DNA of 64,000 bases from an uncultured Endozoicomonas sp. GTDB lineage: Bacteria; Pseudomonadota; Gammaproteobacteria; Pseudomonadales; Endozoicomonadaceae. Below are positions 39,205-48,939 of this stretch, piece after piece. The position numbers and the translations under genes are program-made. The DNA is taken from the NCBI RefSeq assembly GCF_947495845.1, contig NZ_CANMAO010000003.1:124001-188000 (forward strand), written 5' to 3'. Each line of letters begins with the position of its first letter. The stretch's first letter is position 1. The notes under the pieces are model-generated. The model ran no database searches, was not told where the DNA came from, and worked only from the letters and a program-made list of their open reading frames with translations.

Positions 39205-39228
39205 CCGTTAAGTTTTAATCGTCAGCTT

Positions 39229-40320
39229 TTAGTCATCAACAATTGATAACTCAGGCACCGCTGGCGCCTGCTGATTGCGAAGCCAGAGTTTCGCTGCCGC
39301 ATGCCGAGCCATATCCCGATAGATCATGGCAATCTGGGATTCTGGCTCAGAGACCACCGTTGGCGCGCCTTCATCTGCCTGTTCACGAATCATCATAGAC
39401 AAAGGCAAAGAGCCGAGCAGATCCACACCGTACTGATCAGCTATACGACTTCCGCCGCCTTCGCCAAACAGGTGCTCCGTATGTCCGCAGCTGGAACAGA
39501 TATGCACTGCCATGTTTTCCACAACACCCAGTACTGGCACTTCTACTTTGCGGAACATTTCGACGCCTTTTTTAGCATCAATCAGCGCCAGATCCTGAGG
39601 TGTCGTCACCACTACACTGCCGGATACCGGAATCTTCTGAGCCAGTGTTAACTGGATATCACCCGTACCTGGCGGCAAATCAATGACCAGATAATCCAGA
39701 TCGTTCCAAACAGTCTGGGTTAATAGTTGGATCAAGGCACCACTCACCATTGGCCCTCGCCACACCACCGGCGTATCTTCTGTTACCAGAAACGCCATGG
39801 ACATCACCTGAATACCGTGCGCCTCAATGGGAATAAAGAACTTCTCATTCTTCACTTCCGGGCGAGTACCATCAGCAATACCAAACATCTGCCCCATACT
39901 TGGGCCATAAATATCCGCATCCAGAATACCCACTCTTGCGCCTTCAGCAGAAAGCGCCAGTGCCAGATTCGCCGCCGTGGTGGATTTACCAACGCCGCCT
40001 TTACCAGAGGCCACAGCAATGATGTTTTTCACCCCCGCCATGGTTTCCAGCTCACCCTGAACCGGAGCAGCATCAACCTGCCATTTGACAGACACATCCA
40101 CCGATTGCACACCCTCAACGTCTTCTATCTTGCTGGACAACATGTGAGCAACGCCCTCACACAAGCCAGTAGCCGGATAACCCAGGGTGAACGCGACCTG
40201 AACCTTGCCGTCATCCAACACAAGAGAACTCAGGCAACCGGCATCCAGCAAATTATTTTTCAGGTAGGGATCCTGATAACTGCGAATCGCCGCTTCAATA
40301 TCAGCACGATCAGGGTTCAT
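39229..40320 (-). CDS. apbC: Iron-sulfur cluster carrier ATPase ApbC/Mrp
   Basis: 363 residues: an N-terminal MIP18/DUF59 domain (about 1-85), then a ParA/MinD-type ATPase with deviant Walker A GKGGVGKST near 110, and the metal-binding pair CSSC in HICSSCGHTEH. It carries [4Fe-4S] clusters to apoproteins. In many gammaproteobacteria it lies back-to-back with metG; here about 3.2 kb with four unrelated genes or fragments separates them. Confidence 0.95.
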   Translation of the reverse strand: MNPDRADIEAAIRSYQDPYLKNNLLDAGCLSSLVLDDGKVQVAFTLGYPATGLCEGVAHMLSSKIEDVEGVQSVDVSVKWQVDAAPVQGELETMAGVKNIIAVASGKGGVGKSTTAANLALALSAEGARVGILDADIYGPSMGQMFGIADGTRPEVKNEKFFIPIEAHGIQVMSMAFLVTEDTPVVWRGPMVSGALIQLLTQTVWNDLDYLVIDLPPGTGDIQLTLAQKIPVSGSVVVTTPQDLALIDAKKGVEMFRKVEVPVLGVVENMAVHICSSCGHTEHLFGEGGGSRIADQYGVDLLGSLPLSMMIREQADEGAPTVVSEPESQIAMIYRDMARHAAAKLWLRNQQAPAVPELSIVDD

Positions 40321-40511
40321 GACAACACTCCAGATAATGGAAAAATCTGTTCAACTCAATATAGGCGGACAGTGCAAATTTCAAGGCGCTACTGGTGGAC
40401 TTGGGCTTATGAACAGGTAATAAATGAAAAAACCTACAAAAGCGCAAAGTAAAGCGAGTAAACAGCTGCAAGAGATCGGGACATTGCGCTTATCGTTTGG
40501 AGCAGAATACC

Positions 40512-40536
40512 AGGAGGCTGACCGAGAATAGCGCCC
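40512..40536. repeat. Partial copy of the family-3 repeat
   Basis: AGGAGGCTGACCGAGAATAG followed by CGCCC matches, with one change, the left end of the 164-bp element at 50490. Only this end is present, so it is a remnant. Confidence 0.6.
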
Positions 40537-40555
40537 ATTTGAGATTCCAATCACC

Positions 40556-40873
40556 TTACACTATTGAGCGGTGATGTCGCAGTGAAGATACATAAAAAAG
40601 AGCTCTTACACCTGCAATAACAAGCATCACCCAGTATGCCGCTGTCATCCCAAACCAACTGGCGGATAGCCCCGCAGCAAGATAGGTAAATAGCCACCAT
40701 AAATGAGTCAATGAAAAGTGTGCAGAAAAATACTGTCCCACATCACCCTCACTAGCAACATCATTGATAATTAGACCAGACGTTGTTTGAATGCATGACA
40801 CCCCAATCCCCAGAATAAAACACATCAACCCAAAGCCCCCCAACCGTGTTCCAGAACCGATATTATCTAACAT
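40556..40873 (-). pseudogene. C-terminal remnant of an MFS transporter
   Basis: 105 residues with three hydrophobic segments (LMCFILGIGVSCIQT, LWWLFTYLAAGLSASWFG, AYWVMLVIAGVRALF). The sequence looks like the last few membrane spans of a 12-span major facilitator, and no upstream part is found, so it is most likely a truncated gene. It is AT-rich against apbC. Confidence 0.6.
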
Positions 40874-41091
40874 AAAATAGTTAACAAATTATTAACCAGA
40901 CAACCAAAAAGGTAGACACAACAAACTTATACTTATTCCAATCAAAGAGATTAATATATCCCCTGATATTTATGCCTCTCAGAAAAAATAAAATATACCG
41001 CACAACCTACTGATCAAAACATTCAGTTTAGATATCGGTAACTCCCCAACCCACTCAAAAGACCTGAGTAGTAGCGAAGAGCAGTATTACA

Positions 41092-41862
41092 ATGAGAGAA
41101 TCAAGAAAATTTTTCATAACAATGATCATCACCTGTTTGGGAATTATTTCTAAGCAAGCATTTGCTGCAGACTTTCGCAGCACTCATGAAACTAATACGT
41201 TGTCTCAAAAAACAATTAACCATTTAGAAAGTAGGGTTGGAGAGAACCAAAAAGGTGTTCAGTTCTTGATTCAGCATTCTGAAACCAATCAAAAGCTTAC
41301 CAAAATCAACGCAGAAACTATTTTAAAAGTTCAGGAGGGTGCTACAAGAAACGAGCAAAAGATTGCGCAAAATAAAGACATTCTGAAAAGTTTGAAAAAA
41401 ATAACCCATAATACCGATCAGCGCCTGACAGATGTACAGAAGACACTCTACAGTGAAGGTGTCATTCGGGCAAAACAAGCTGCCGCTTTGCATAAAAAAC
41501 AAATTAGCGGCATGGTGAACATTTCCCAAAATAGTCAGGATATTGAGAAAAACCGACTCTCATTACAAAGCTTAGAAGCCCTGAATGAGCGTCGACTCTC
41601 AGACATGCATAACAAAGTCGAAAAAAACAATAAAATCGCACTTTCAGGAATTGCCCAGTCCATGGCGCAAGCAGCGTTACCACAAGCAAGTGGGGGAAAT
41701 AACATGATTGGTATGGGCGCAGGCAATTATGGTGGCCAATCCGCCGTTGCCATCGGTATGTCCAGTAATTTTGGCGACCAGCACCAATACACGGTCAATG
41801 CAAGAGCCAGCTTCTCAAGTACTAAACACGGTGCAGCCGTTGGTATTGGTATGGCATTCTAA
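41092..41862 (+). CDS. Short trimeric autotransporter (YadA-type anchor)
   Basis: 256 residues. Signal peptide 1-25 (MRESRKFFITMIITCLGIIS, cut after AFA). Residues about 30-185 are polar and helical with heptad patterns, fit for a trimeric coiled coil. The last about 72 residues (IALSGIAQSMAQAALPQ, then GAGNYGGQSAVAIGMS, ending VGIGMAF with terminal Phe) match the YadA C-terminal membrane anchor. It lacks any head repeats, so the exposed part is only a stalk. It may act in adhesion to host or other cells. Confidence 0.85.
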   Translation: MRESRKFFITMIITCLGIISKQAFAADFRSTHETNTLSQKTINHLESRVGENQKGVQFLIQHSETNQKLTKINAETILKVQEGATRNEQKIAQNKDILKSLKKITHNTDQRLTDVQKTLYSEGVIRAKQAAALHKKQISGMVNISQNSQDIEKNRLSLQSLEALNERRLSDMHNKVEKNNKIALSGIAQSMAQAALPQASGGNNMIGMGAGNYGGQSAVAIGMSSNFGDQHQYTVNARASFSSTKHGAAVGIGMAF

Positions 41863-41883
41863 TGTGAATGCCTGAACTATTGA

Positions 41884-42651
41884 TCACTCAAACACTTTCA
41901 GTAGACGATCGCGGGCTGACTGACCGTTGCCCGGATCAATTCCTTGAGACGCCATCACCCTGCGCTGTGTTTTTTGAGCAGCATCTTCCATTTGACGGGT
42001 GACTTCTTGACTACGCCCGTCTTCTATTCCCTTCATGATGGACGCTTCCAGGTCTTCACCTTCAAGCACCCGGTTACAAAGAATTTCGTAGTTACGCTCA
42101 AACACTGGAAAAGCCACTCGCTGTTCTTCACTGCGCAGCATCATCCAGCCCGTTTCCCGAGCGGCCAGATAGACGGCGATGTGTGACCAGTTATGTTCAC
42201 GGGTTTGCTGAGGCGAATAACAAGCTTCGTAGTATGCCTGTAGCGGTTCTTTCAAACCCACCTCATCATAACGGAGCTTACACAGCTCGCGGATATCGCT
42301 CAAATCGGGGAAAAACTTTGATGTATCCAGCGCTTTTCTGGCCGCCAGTAAAATACGACGGGGGCTGAATTCCTGAAGGGAATTTTTCCAGACCCGTTTG
42401 GCACGAATGACATCTTCGTGAGTCTGGAAGGCTCTTTTGAACTTGAGAGGGTACGCATCTTCCAACAATGTGAACATGGCATTAATGGCGTCCACATGGT
42501 CGGCACCAGAACGCCCTTGCTGACTGCCGCCAGTGAACTGCTGCTGAGCAGGTGTGGGGTCAGTCGTTGTCTTCGAACTGGAAGCCGTCGTCCCAACTGC
42601 GGTCTGTAAGCTTTTCTGCAGTTGATTGGCGAGATCTTTGCCCTGTTTCAC
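41884..42651 (-). CDS. Lambda-P-like replication protein (helicase loader type)
   Basis: 255 residues. After a Gln/Thr-rich linker, residues about 55-140 resemble phage replication protein P (INAMFTLLEDAYPLKFKRAF, then AKRVWKNSLQEFSPRRILLA, FFPDLSDIRELC), a DnaB helicase loader family. The start overlaps the upstream DnaT-like gene by 92 bases in another frame, suggesting translational coupling. With DnaT it would act like the E. coli dnaT-dnaC pair in replication restart. No phage structural genes are nearby. Confidence 0.75.
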   Translation of the reverse strand: MKQGKDLANQLQKSLQTAVGTTASSSKTTTDPTPAQQQFTGGSQQGRSGADHVDAINAMFTLLEDAYPLKFKRAFQTHEDVIRAKRVWKNSLQEFSPRRILLAARKALDTSKFFPDLSDIRELCKLRYDEVGLKEPLQAYYEACYSPQQTREHNWSHIAVYLAARETGWMMLRSEEQRVAFPVFERNYEILCNRVLEGEDLEASIMKGIEDGRSQEVTRQMEDAAQKTQRRVMASQGIDPGNGQSARDRLLKVFE

Positions 42652-42994
42652 TTTGGCTCCGTTTCCACTGGTAGATAACGTGGGATTTAAACTTGTTTTG
42701 CCAGGCTTTGCGTGCCTCGCCGGTTTCGTGCCAGTACAGTTTAAAGTCGATCAGCTGTGTGGCAATAAAATCCAGAGGAATGCCCTGATGGGCTTGCAAA
42801 AATTCCAGAATTTCCCGGGCAGGCTCAAAATCTTCTGGCAGCGGCTGCACCCGAGCCCCTTCCCTTTGCACGGGCTTAGGCTCTTCTTGCCCAAAAATAG
42901 GGTGCTCATCATGCACTTCAGATTGCTTATTCAGCATCCAGGTCGGCATGCCTGCATTCAGTTTTCTCTGATTTCTTCGATTTTCGTCAGTCAT
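42560..42994 (-). CDS. DnaT-like primosomal protein
   Basis: 144 residues. A DnaT-type ssDNA-binding domain lies at about 60-115: LIDFKLYWHETGEARKAWQNKFKSHVIYQWKR carries the conserved FxxYW...W...F..H...QW pattern. It would help load DnaB at restart sites. The N-terminus is a charged linker. Shorter than E. coli DnaT (about 180). Partner gene overlaps its 3' end. Confidence 0.78.
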   Translation of the reverse strand: MTDENRRNQRKLNAGMPTWMLNKQSEVHDEHPIFGQEEPKPVQREGARVQPLPEDFEPAREILEFLQAHQGIPLDFIATQLIDFKLYWHETGEARKAWQNKFKSHVIYQWKRSQSETGQRSRQSTAEKLTDRSWDDGFQFEDND

Positions 42995-43218
42995 TTAATC
43001 AACAATACCTGCACTGCCGGTTGTGGTCTAGCACTCTCTTTCACCGTTTTTTTAAAAACAGTTCTCATTATACGGCAGTAGTTTGCGGGCAAACTGTGCC
43101 GCAGGCAATGCGTAAAAAACGTGAGCTTGGTATGGCGAGACCGATTTTATACCCATTCTATCAGGCATCGGCACCAGAGCTTAATGATCATTTCTTATGA
43201 GATGGATTATTCTCAGTC

Positions 43219-43447
43219 TAAGTAGTTGACCAAATGAAATCATATTTTCTGAGCAAGTGGCCAGCCACTCTCGGCAACAAGCTCCTGCGTTGCACTACCT
43301 CCTGCATCCATGCAGTCGTGCTGCGTTACAACTCTGGTCACATAGCTACCACCCACAGGGCGTAAAGGCTATGCTCCCGGCGTTGTGCCTTGCATAGTAA
43401 CTATCCACTCACCCAGAAATATTCGATTCCATTTGCACAACTACTTA
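43219..43447. repeat. Degenerate family-2 palindromic element (long form)
   Basis: Ends TAAGTAGTTGACCAAATGAAATC and GATTCCATTTGCACAACTACTTA are inverted, with shared interior (ATATTTTCTG, CAGCCACTC, TTGCATAGTAACTATCCACT, CAGAAATATTCGATT) as in the copies at 57998 and 58633. It is about 65 bases longer in the middle. No other feature lies in 42995-43545. Confidence 0.8.
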
Positions 43448-43545
43448 AAGATAGGCATCCGCAGAGTTTACCATGGGTTTTCCGGCTCACTCTTTGTATA
43501 ATGATCCATTACTTTTCTTTTAGCCGCCAGTAACAGAATTCACGA

Positions 43546-45609
43546 ATGAGCCAACGTAACATACTTGTCACCAGTGCCCTGCCCTACGCCAATGGCCCTT
43601 TGCACATGGGGCACCTGGTAGAATACATCCAGACCGACATTTGGGTTCGGTTCCAGAAACTGTCTGGCAATAAGTGCACCTATGTGTGCGCGGACGACGC
43701 CCACGGCACCGCCATCAGCCTGCACGCCGAAAAGCAGGGCATTACCCCGGAAGAATCCGTGGCGCGCATCAACGTGGAGCGAGTAAAAGACTTCGGCGAA
43801 TTTCATGTGGAATTTGATAACTACCACTCCACCCACTCCGAAGAAAACCGCCAGCTCTCCGAATCCATCTACCTCGCACTGAAAGAAAAAGGGCATATTG
43901 CCAGCCGTAACATCGTGCAGGCTTACGACCCGGAAAAAAACATGTTCCTGGCCGATCGCTACATCAAAGGCGAATGCCCAAAGTGTGGTGCAAAAGATCA
44001 GTACGGTGATAACTGTGAAGCCTGTGGTGCCACCTATTCTCCGGCGGAATTGAAAAACGCTCGTTCAGCCATTTCCGGTGCGACACCTATCGAGAAAGAA
44101 AGTGAACACTTCTTCTTCAAACTTTCTGACTTCGATGGTTTCCTGAAAGAGTGGACCCGCTCCGGCACTATCTCTGATGAGATTGCCAACAAACTGGCCG
44201 AGTGGCTGGACACCGGTTTGCAGGATTGGGATATTTCCCGTGACGCGCCTTATTTCGGTTTTGAAATTCCTGGTGAGCCGGGCAAGTATTTCTATGTGTG
44301 GCTGGATGCGCCAATCGGCTACATGGCAGCCTTTGAAAATCTGTGCGCCCGTCGTGACGACCTGGATTTTGATGATTACTGGAAAAAAGACAGCCAGTGT
44401 GAAGTTCATCATTTTATTGGCAAGGACATTGTAAACTTCCACTGTCTGTTCTGGCCAGCCATGCTGCACGGCGCCAACTACCGCACGCCAACCCGCGTCA
44501 ACGTTCACGGTTACCTGACCGTCAATGGCGAAAAGATGTCCAAATCCCGCGGCACCTTTATCACCGCCCGCACTTATCTGGAACATCTGGATCCGGAATA
44601 CCTGCGTTATTACTACGCGGCAAAACTGTCCAGCCGTATTGATGACCTTGATCTGAACACCGACGATTTCATTCAGCGAGTGAACTCGGATCTGGTGGGC
44701 AAGGTGGTCAATATTGCCAGCCGTAACGCCGGTTTTATTAAGAAGCGTTTCGACAGCAAGCTGTCTGCCACGGATATTGCGCCAGCACTGACTGCAGAAT
44801 TCCAGTCAGCGGCTAGCCGTATTTCTGATTGCTACGAAGGTCGTGATTTTGGCAAAGCCATGCGCGAGATCATGGCGCTGGCGGACAAAGCCAATGCCTG
44901 GATTGACGAAGTGAAGCCTTGGGTAGTCGCCAAAGAAGAAGGTAACTCTCCTGAAAAGAGGCAAGAACTGCACGACATCTGCAGCACAGGTATCAATCTG
45001 TTTCGCCTACTGATGATCTACCTGAAGCCTGTTCTGCCCGCCATGGCAGAAAAAGCAGAAGCCTTCCTGAATGTTGAACCATTAACCTGGCAGGACAGTC
45101 AGCACATTCTGACCGATCACGGAGTGAATAACTTCACACCGCTGATGACTCGGGTAGAATCCGATAAAGTGGCCGCCATGATCGAAGCCAGCAAGGAGGT
45201 TCTCGCCAAAATGAGCGAAGCACCAAAAGAAAAAGAAGCTGCCTCTTCCTCTCAGTGGCTGGAGAAAGAGCCCGTTGCCGATGAAATCACCTTTGATGAT
45301 TTTGCCAAAGTGGATCTGCGCATTGCCAAAATCGTCAACGCTGAACACGTAGAAGGCGCTGGCAAACTATTGCGTCTGACGCTGGATATCGGTGAAGACA
45401 AACCACGGAATGTGTTTGCCGGTATCAAGTCCGCTTACGCACCAGAAGCGCTGGTTGGCAAACATACGGTAATGGTCGCCAATCTGGCACCCCGTAAAAT
45501 GAAATTTGGTATCAGCGAAGGCATGGTTCTGGCTGCCGGACCTGGCGGTAAAGAGCTATGGATTCTTGAGCCCCACGAAGGCGCTCAACCTGGCATGCGC
45601 GTGATGTGA
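43546..45609 (+). CDS. metG: Methionine-tRNA ligase
   Basis: 687 residues, long form as in E. coli. HIGH-type motif [14 protein letters not shown] (about 15-28); zinc knuckle [18 protein letters not shown] (about 145-162); KMSKS at [11 protein letters not shown] (about 330-340); and a C-terminal EMAP/Trbp111-type tRNA-binding domain (about 580-687) that dimerises. It charges tRNA-Met in the cytoplasm. Good synteny marker with apbC and a terminator follows. Confidence 0.98.
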   Translation: MSQRNILVTSALPYANGPLHMGHLVEYIQTDIWVRFQKLSGNKCTYVCADDAHGTAISLHAEKQGITPEESVARINVERVKDFGEFHVEFDNYHSTHSEENRQLSESIYLALKEKGHIASRNIVQAYDPEKNMFLADRYIKGECPKCGAKDQYGDNCEACGATYSPAELKNARSAISGATPIEKESEHFFFKLSDFDGFLKEWTRSGTISDEIANKLAEWLDTGLQDWDISRDAPYFGFEIPGEPGKYFYVWLDAPIGYMAAFENLCARRDDLDFDDYWKKDSQCEVHHFIGKDIVNFHCLFWPAMLHGANYRTPTRVNVHGYLTVNGEKMSKSRGTFITARTYLEHLDPEYLRYYYAAKLSSRIDDLDLNTDDFIQRVNSDLVGKVVNIASRNAGFIKKRFDSKLSATDIAPALTAEFQSAASRISDCYEGRDFGKAMREIMALADKANAWIDEVKPWVVAKEEGNSPEKRQELHDICSTGINLFRLLMIYLKPVLPAMAEKAEAFLNVEPLTWQDSQHILTDHGVNNFTPLMTRVESDKVAAMIEASKEVLAKMSEAPKEKEAASSSQWLEKEPVADEITFDDFAKVDLRIAKIVNAEHVEGAGKLLRLTLDIGEDKPRNVFAGIKSAYAPEALVGKHTVMVANLAPRKMKFGISEGMVLAAGPGGKELWILEPHEGAQPGMRVM

Positions 45610-45650
45610 TCTTTTTTCGCGCACTATTTTATCGCGCAACTTATCACGCA

Positions 45651-45680
45651 AAAAAAGCCCCGCAGTGTCGGGGCTTTTTT
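45651..45680. terminator. Bidirectional terminator after metG
   Basis: AAAAAAGCCCCG-CAGTGT-CGGGGCTTTTTT lies between the convergent metG and rsuA stops; the perfect stem has T-runs on both strands. Confidence 0.95.
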
Positions 45681-45682
45681 AT

Positions 45683-46384
45683 TTAAACGGATTCAACTTC
45701 TTCCTGAGTCAGATAGCGCCATTCACCGGCGGCTAATTGCGCATCCAGTTCAATTTCACCGATCTGCTCACGATGCAACCCGACCACTTTATTACCCGCC
45801 GCCGCAAACATCCGTTTTACCTGATGGTACTTTCCTTCTGTGATGGTCAACAGCACTTCATTGGCAGAAATCATTTCCAGCACGGCAGGCTTTGTGGGTA
45901 CTTTCTCCGCTTTTAATGCCACGCCTTTGGCAAACCATTCCACCATCTCGGTCATCTTATCTTCAAGAATAGGGTCTGCCAGCCAGACACGGTAACGTTT
46001 TCCACAGGCTTTTACCGGCGAGGTCATCCGGTGGGACCACTGACCATCATCAGTAATCAGCACCAAACCTGTTGTGTCCGCATCCAAACGACCGGCAATG
46101 TGCAGTGAGTACGCCTTAGGAATATCCAGCAAAGAGAGAACGGATGGATAAACTTCATCCACATTGGAGCAAAGGGTATCCATTGGTTTGTTCAGCATAA
46201 TATAACGAATACCACGGACACTGACCGGTTCATCCAATAAGCGTACATCACAACCATCCGGCACTTTAAACGCCGGATTCTTAATCACAACGCCATCACA
46301 GGTGACTTCACTGCGATGCAGACATTTTTTGGCATCAGCGCGGGAGAGTTCGGTACTTTCGCAGAGGTATTTATCGAGACGCAT
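45683..46384 (-). CDS. rsuA: 16S rRNA pseudouridine(516) synthase
   Basis: 233 residues. S4-like RNA-binding domain (1-60: MRLDKYLCESTELSRADAKK) then RsuA/RluB/E/F catalytic core; the catalytic Asp is in the GRLDADTTGLVL motif (about 97-108). Size and N-terminus match RsuA, which modifies U516 of 16S rRNA. It converges on metG. Confidence 0.92.
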   Translation of the reverse strand: MRLDKYLCESTELSRADAKKCLHRSEVTCDGVVIKNPAFKVPDGCDVRLLDEPVSVRGIRYIMLNKPMDTLCSNVDEVYPSVLSLLDIPKAYSLHIAGRLDADTTGLVLITDDGQWSHRMTSPVKACGKRYRVWLADPILEDKMTEMVEWFAKGVALKAEKVPTKPAVLEMISANEVLLTITEGKYHQVKRMFAAAGNKVVGLHREQIGEIELDAQLAAGEWRYLTQEEVESV

Positions 46385-46512
46385 GGCTTAAACCGGAGAA
46401 ATCGGGGCATCATAATCCTCTGAGGAATTAATGTCACTCTCACAGACTCAAGATCATTCTGAACTTAGCCCGCTTATGGAAGTCTTTATAAATCTACCAT
46501 ATCAAAAACAAC

Positions 46513-47868
46513 ATGATATCTATGTATTTCCCAACATGCTGCGGAACATCTACTACTCAATACAGAAGAGTAGAACCACAAGACGAAAATGTCTCAAAAA
46601 AAAGAGCTGCACAACCTCAAACCCCAATCATTCATCGTAAAACAATCCACGCAGCCTCCAAAAATCACCTCTTGAATGATGAGATATTAACCTCAAACTA
46701 TGATTGCACTATCGGTTTATTACTGAATGACGATCTCGATGAGATTATCGCAAACAACAATCGATATGCGTTCACCCTCCTGTTAAGTGCAATGAGTAAT
46801 AGCGACAATATCACTTTTGAGACCGTGCTATCTAAAAGGCCGGATTTGCTAACCATAGAAGATGACAAAGGTAATCTATTATTAAATATTGCGGACAGGC
46901 CAGATTTAACAATATTTCTTCAGATAATAATTAATCAATTAATTCCTGAACTGAATAGAGAACAAATATTACGCAACGGTACTCCATTAATAAGATATCC
47001 ACTCTCTACCTCTGACGAAAAAAAAAACCATTACGAAGCACTATTATCAAAATGCATTCTTGAAAACCCTAAAAATATTTATTTGATCCGGAAAATTTCT
47101 AAAATCCTTGCTATGAAAGTAAAAGCCACGAGTAATGATGAATGGCAAACATACGTCGATTATCATCAAGCTGCGCAGGAGCAACTCAACTTTCCCACCA
47201 GCAAGTTATTCGATATCACATCCAAAGAAACGTTCTCGACACAACTCCTGAAAGTTTCAAGTTCACAGGAAAATCATATTATTGATTTGCTAAGCGCGAT
47301 CTACCGCATACCTTCAATACTGCTAGAGAAGAAGAATCCTTTTGATACCGACCGCATCTACCAAATTTACAGCAATTTTAACTATATAGGCAGAAATCAC
47401 ACCGTACATGAACAGTGGCGGAAGCCAGAAAGCATCTCCTCAACACACCAATTTCAGCTTTTAGATGAAATTGGGTATTCAAAGATACCAAGCCAATTAA
47501 TGAAAAATCTGAATCCATTAAAAAAACGTTCTGCCTACTATCGTGAGCGCCCTTACACAAATGACCAGCAATACTCTCTGGCTCAGAAAAACAGTCAACT
47601 TAAAATACCCTACGTTGCAGGTACATCAGGTATTTCCAACTGCTTTTATGCCGCTTACCTCCTATTAAAAATTCCTTTTGAGTCAGAAGAAGGACAGCGT
47701 TTAGTTCATATTGTGTCTGCAGCCCAAGTCGCCACAGGAAGCCAAACATTTCAGGAAGGGTTTGCTATTACCCATGCGTACTTTAACTGCGCTGGTAAAG
47801 TTTATAAGGATTTCAAAAATGGGAAGGGCGCTTTCACTCCCTTACCCCCATCATACGCCAGTAAATGA
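46513..47868 (+). CDS. Hypothetical protein, possible ankyrin-like helix pair
   Basis: 451 residues, AT-rich, with no signal peptide or membrane span. An ankyrin-like turn-and-helix stretch is seen at about 92-145 (FTLLLSAMSNSDNITFETVL, DDKGNLLLNIADRPDLTIFL). The C-terminal third has a more conserved-looking block (PYVAGTSGISNCFYAAYLLL, then VATGSQTFQEGFAITHAYFN) that could be catalytic, but I do not recognise it. There is no good ribosome site at 46513; a GAGGA-led ATG at 46431 opens a different frame that overlaps it to 46640. A candidate effector by composition and context only. Confidence 0.6.
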   Translation: MISMYFPTCCGTSTTQYRRVEPQDENVSKKRAAQPQTPIIHRKTIHAASKNHLLNDEILTSNYDCTIGLLLNDDLDEIIANNNRYAFTLLLSAMSNSDNITFETVLSKRPDLLTIEDDKGNLLLNIADRPDLTIFLQIIINQLIPELNREQILRNGTPLIRYPLSTSDEKKNHYEALLSKCILENPKNIYLIRKISKILAMKVKATSNDEWQTYVDYHQAAQEQLNFPTSKLFDITSKETFSTQLLKVSSSQENHIIDLLSAIYRIPSILLEKKNPFDTDRIYQIYSNFNYIGRNHTVHEQWRKPESISSTHQFQLLDEIGYSKIPSQLMKNLNPLKKRSAYYRERPYTNDQQYSLAQKNSQLKIPYVAGTSGISNCFYAAYLLLKIPFESEEGQRLVHIVSAAQVATGSQTFQEGFAITHAYFNCAGKVYKDFKNGKGAFTPLPPSYASK

Positions 47869-47877
47869 ACCCCAAGA

Positions 47878-48561
47878 TTATACCCAGGAACTCTGCTTTT
47901 TGTCGCGCTTCAACATCGGCAAAATCAAACCTAACAGTATGCCCAATAATACGGTGCCGCCACCAAACAGATACCAACGCAGACTGTCGTCTTTCATCAA
48001 CTGCTGATTTTCCGCTTCCACTAACTGAACCTGATTTTTCAGATTCTCATTTTCTTCCACTAACTGTTGATTGCGGCGGTCGATGGCCAGAGGGTCGGCT
48101 GTAATTTCCTGCAGATGTTTCATCTCACCCTGTTGTTGCTCCAAACGGTTTTCGGTTTTGCCCAACTCACTGGACACTTCCTGCAACTGGTTATCACTTT
48201 CTGCCAACCGCTGTTCAAGGTTACGGTTTTTGTCTGTCAGTGTTTTATTTTGCTCCTGAAGCACAGGCACCTGACGAAACGCCGGTGGGTTATTCATCAA
48301 ATACTGAGAGGGAATATACCCTTCCGTCTCGCCATTACGGACTTTGGTGTAACCATTACCGGAATCTTCTTCCAGCAATTCCAACGCCGTTCCGGTTCGA
48401 ATACCCCGGTGAATAATCCGATACTCATTGCCCGGACCAACCCGCATGGGCACATAGGTAATATCCGTCACGTATCGCGTTTCTGCAGCCGCCTGCCCAA
48501 ACCATAATACACTGTAGAAAACGGAGAGAGTAGAGAGAATAGCCAGCCATCGCTTTTGCAT
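47878..48561 (-). CDS. SH3b-domain coiled-coil membrane protein, YgiM-like
   Basis: About 227 residues. Signal peptide (QKRWLAILSTLSVFYSVLWF, AAAE), then bacterial SH3 domain (about 35-95: YVTDITYVPMRVGPGNEYRI... GYIPSQYLMN), a long Gln/Glu coiled coil (about 105-190) and a C-terminal membrane segment (YLFGGGTVLLGILLGLILPML) with a basic tail. This matches the YgiM/TIGR04211 architecture; role at the envelope is not established. The ATG at 48561 is chosen over a GTG at 48576. It converges with the hypothetical gene, nine bases between stops. Confidence 0.88.
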   Translation of the reverse strand: MQKRWLAILSTLSVFYSVLWFGQAAAETRYVTDITYVPMRVGPGNEYRIIHRGIRTGTALELLEEDSGNGYTKVRNGETEGYIPSQYLMNNPPAFRQVPVLQEQNKTLTDKNRNLEQRLAESDNQLQEVSSELGKTENRLEQQQGEMKHLQEITADPLAIDRRNQQLVEENENLKNQVQLVEAENQQLMKDDSLRWYLFGGGTVLLGILLGLILPMLKRDKKQSSWV

Positions 48562-48639
48562 TGTCAAAGGAACCACTACTACTTGTTGAATCAGGTTGTT
48601 GACTCAGATAATTGTTGAATCAGATAGAATAAATCGGAA

Positions 48640-48939
48640 TCAGGGTAACACTTTCTTGAAAGGTTTCACCGTCACCTGACGATAAACACCGGCATCAATA
48701 TAAGGGTCAATATCCGCCCAGGCCTGAGCCGCTTCGAGACTGTCAAACTCCGCCACAATAAGGCTGCCCGTAAAGCCGGCTTCGCCCGGATCGTTACTGT
48801 CAACCGCCGGACAAGGACCCGCCAGAATCAAACGACCTTCGTCTTTCAATTGCTGCAGTCTATCCAGATGCGCTGCTCTTACCGTCATGCGCAGTGGCAA
48901 ACTGTTCTCCACATCTTCACTGATGATGGCGTAAAGCAT
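48640..48939 (-). CDS. yciI: YciI-family protein
   Basis: 99 residues, ferredoxin-like alpha/beta barrel family ([41 protein letters not shown] with conserved His; later [20 protein letters not shown]). Enzymatic role uncertain in the family. Stop/start junction with yciB: it starts directly after the yciB stop, so they are an operon. Confidence 0.93.
   Translation of the reverse strand: MLYAIISEDVENSLPLRMTVRAAHLDRLQQLKDEGRLILAGPCPAVDSNDPGEAGFTGSLIVAEFDSLEAAQAWADIDPYIDAGVYRQVTVKPFKKVLP

Noticed and set aside
40424-40531. Small plus-strand ORF (MKKPTKAQSKASKQLQEI...)
   Set aside because: 35 codons; its last codons lie in a half-copy of a repeat. It could be a truncated gene but cannot be supported.
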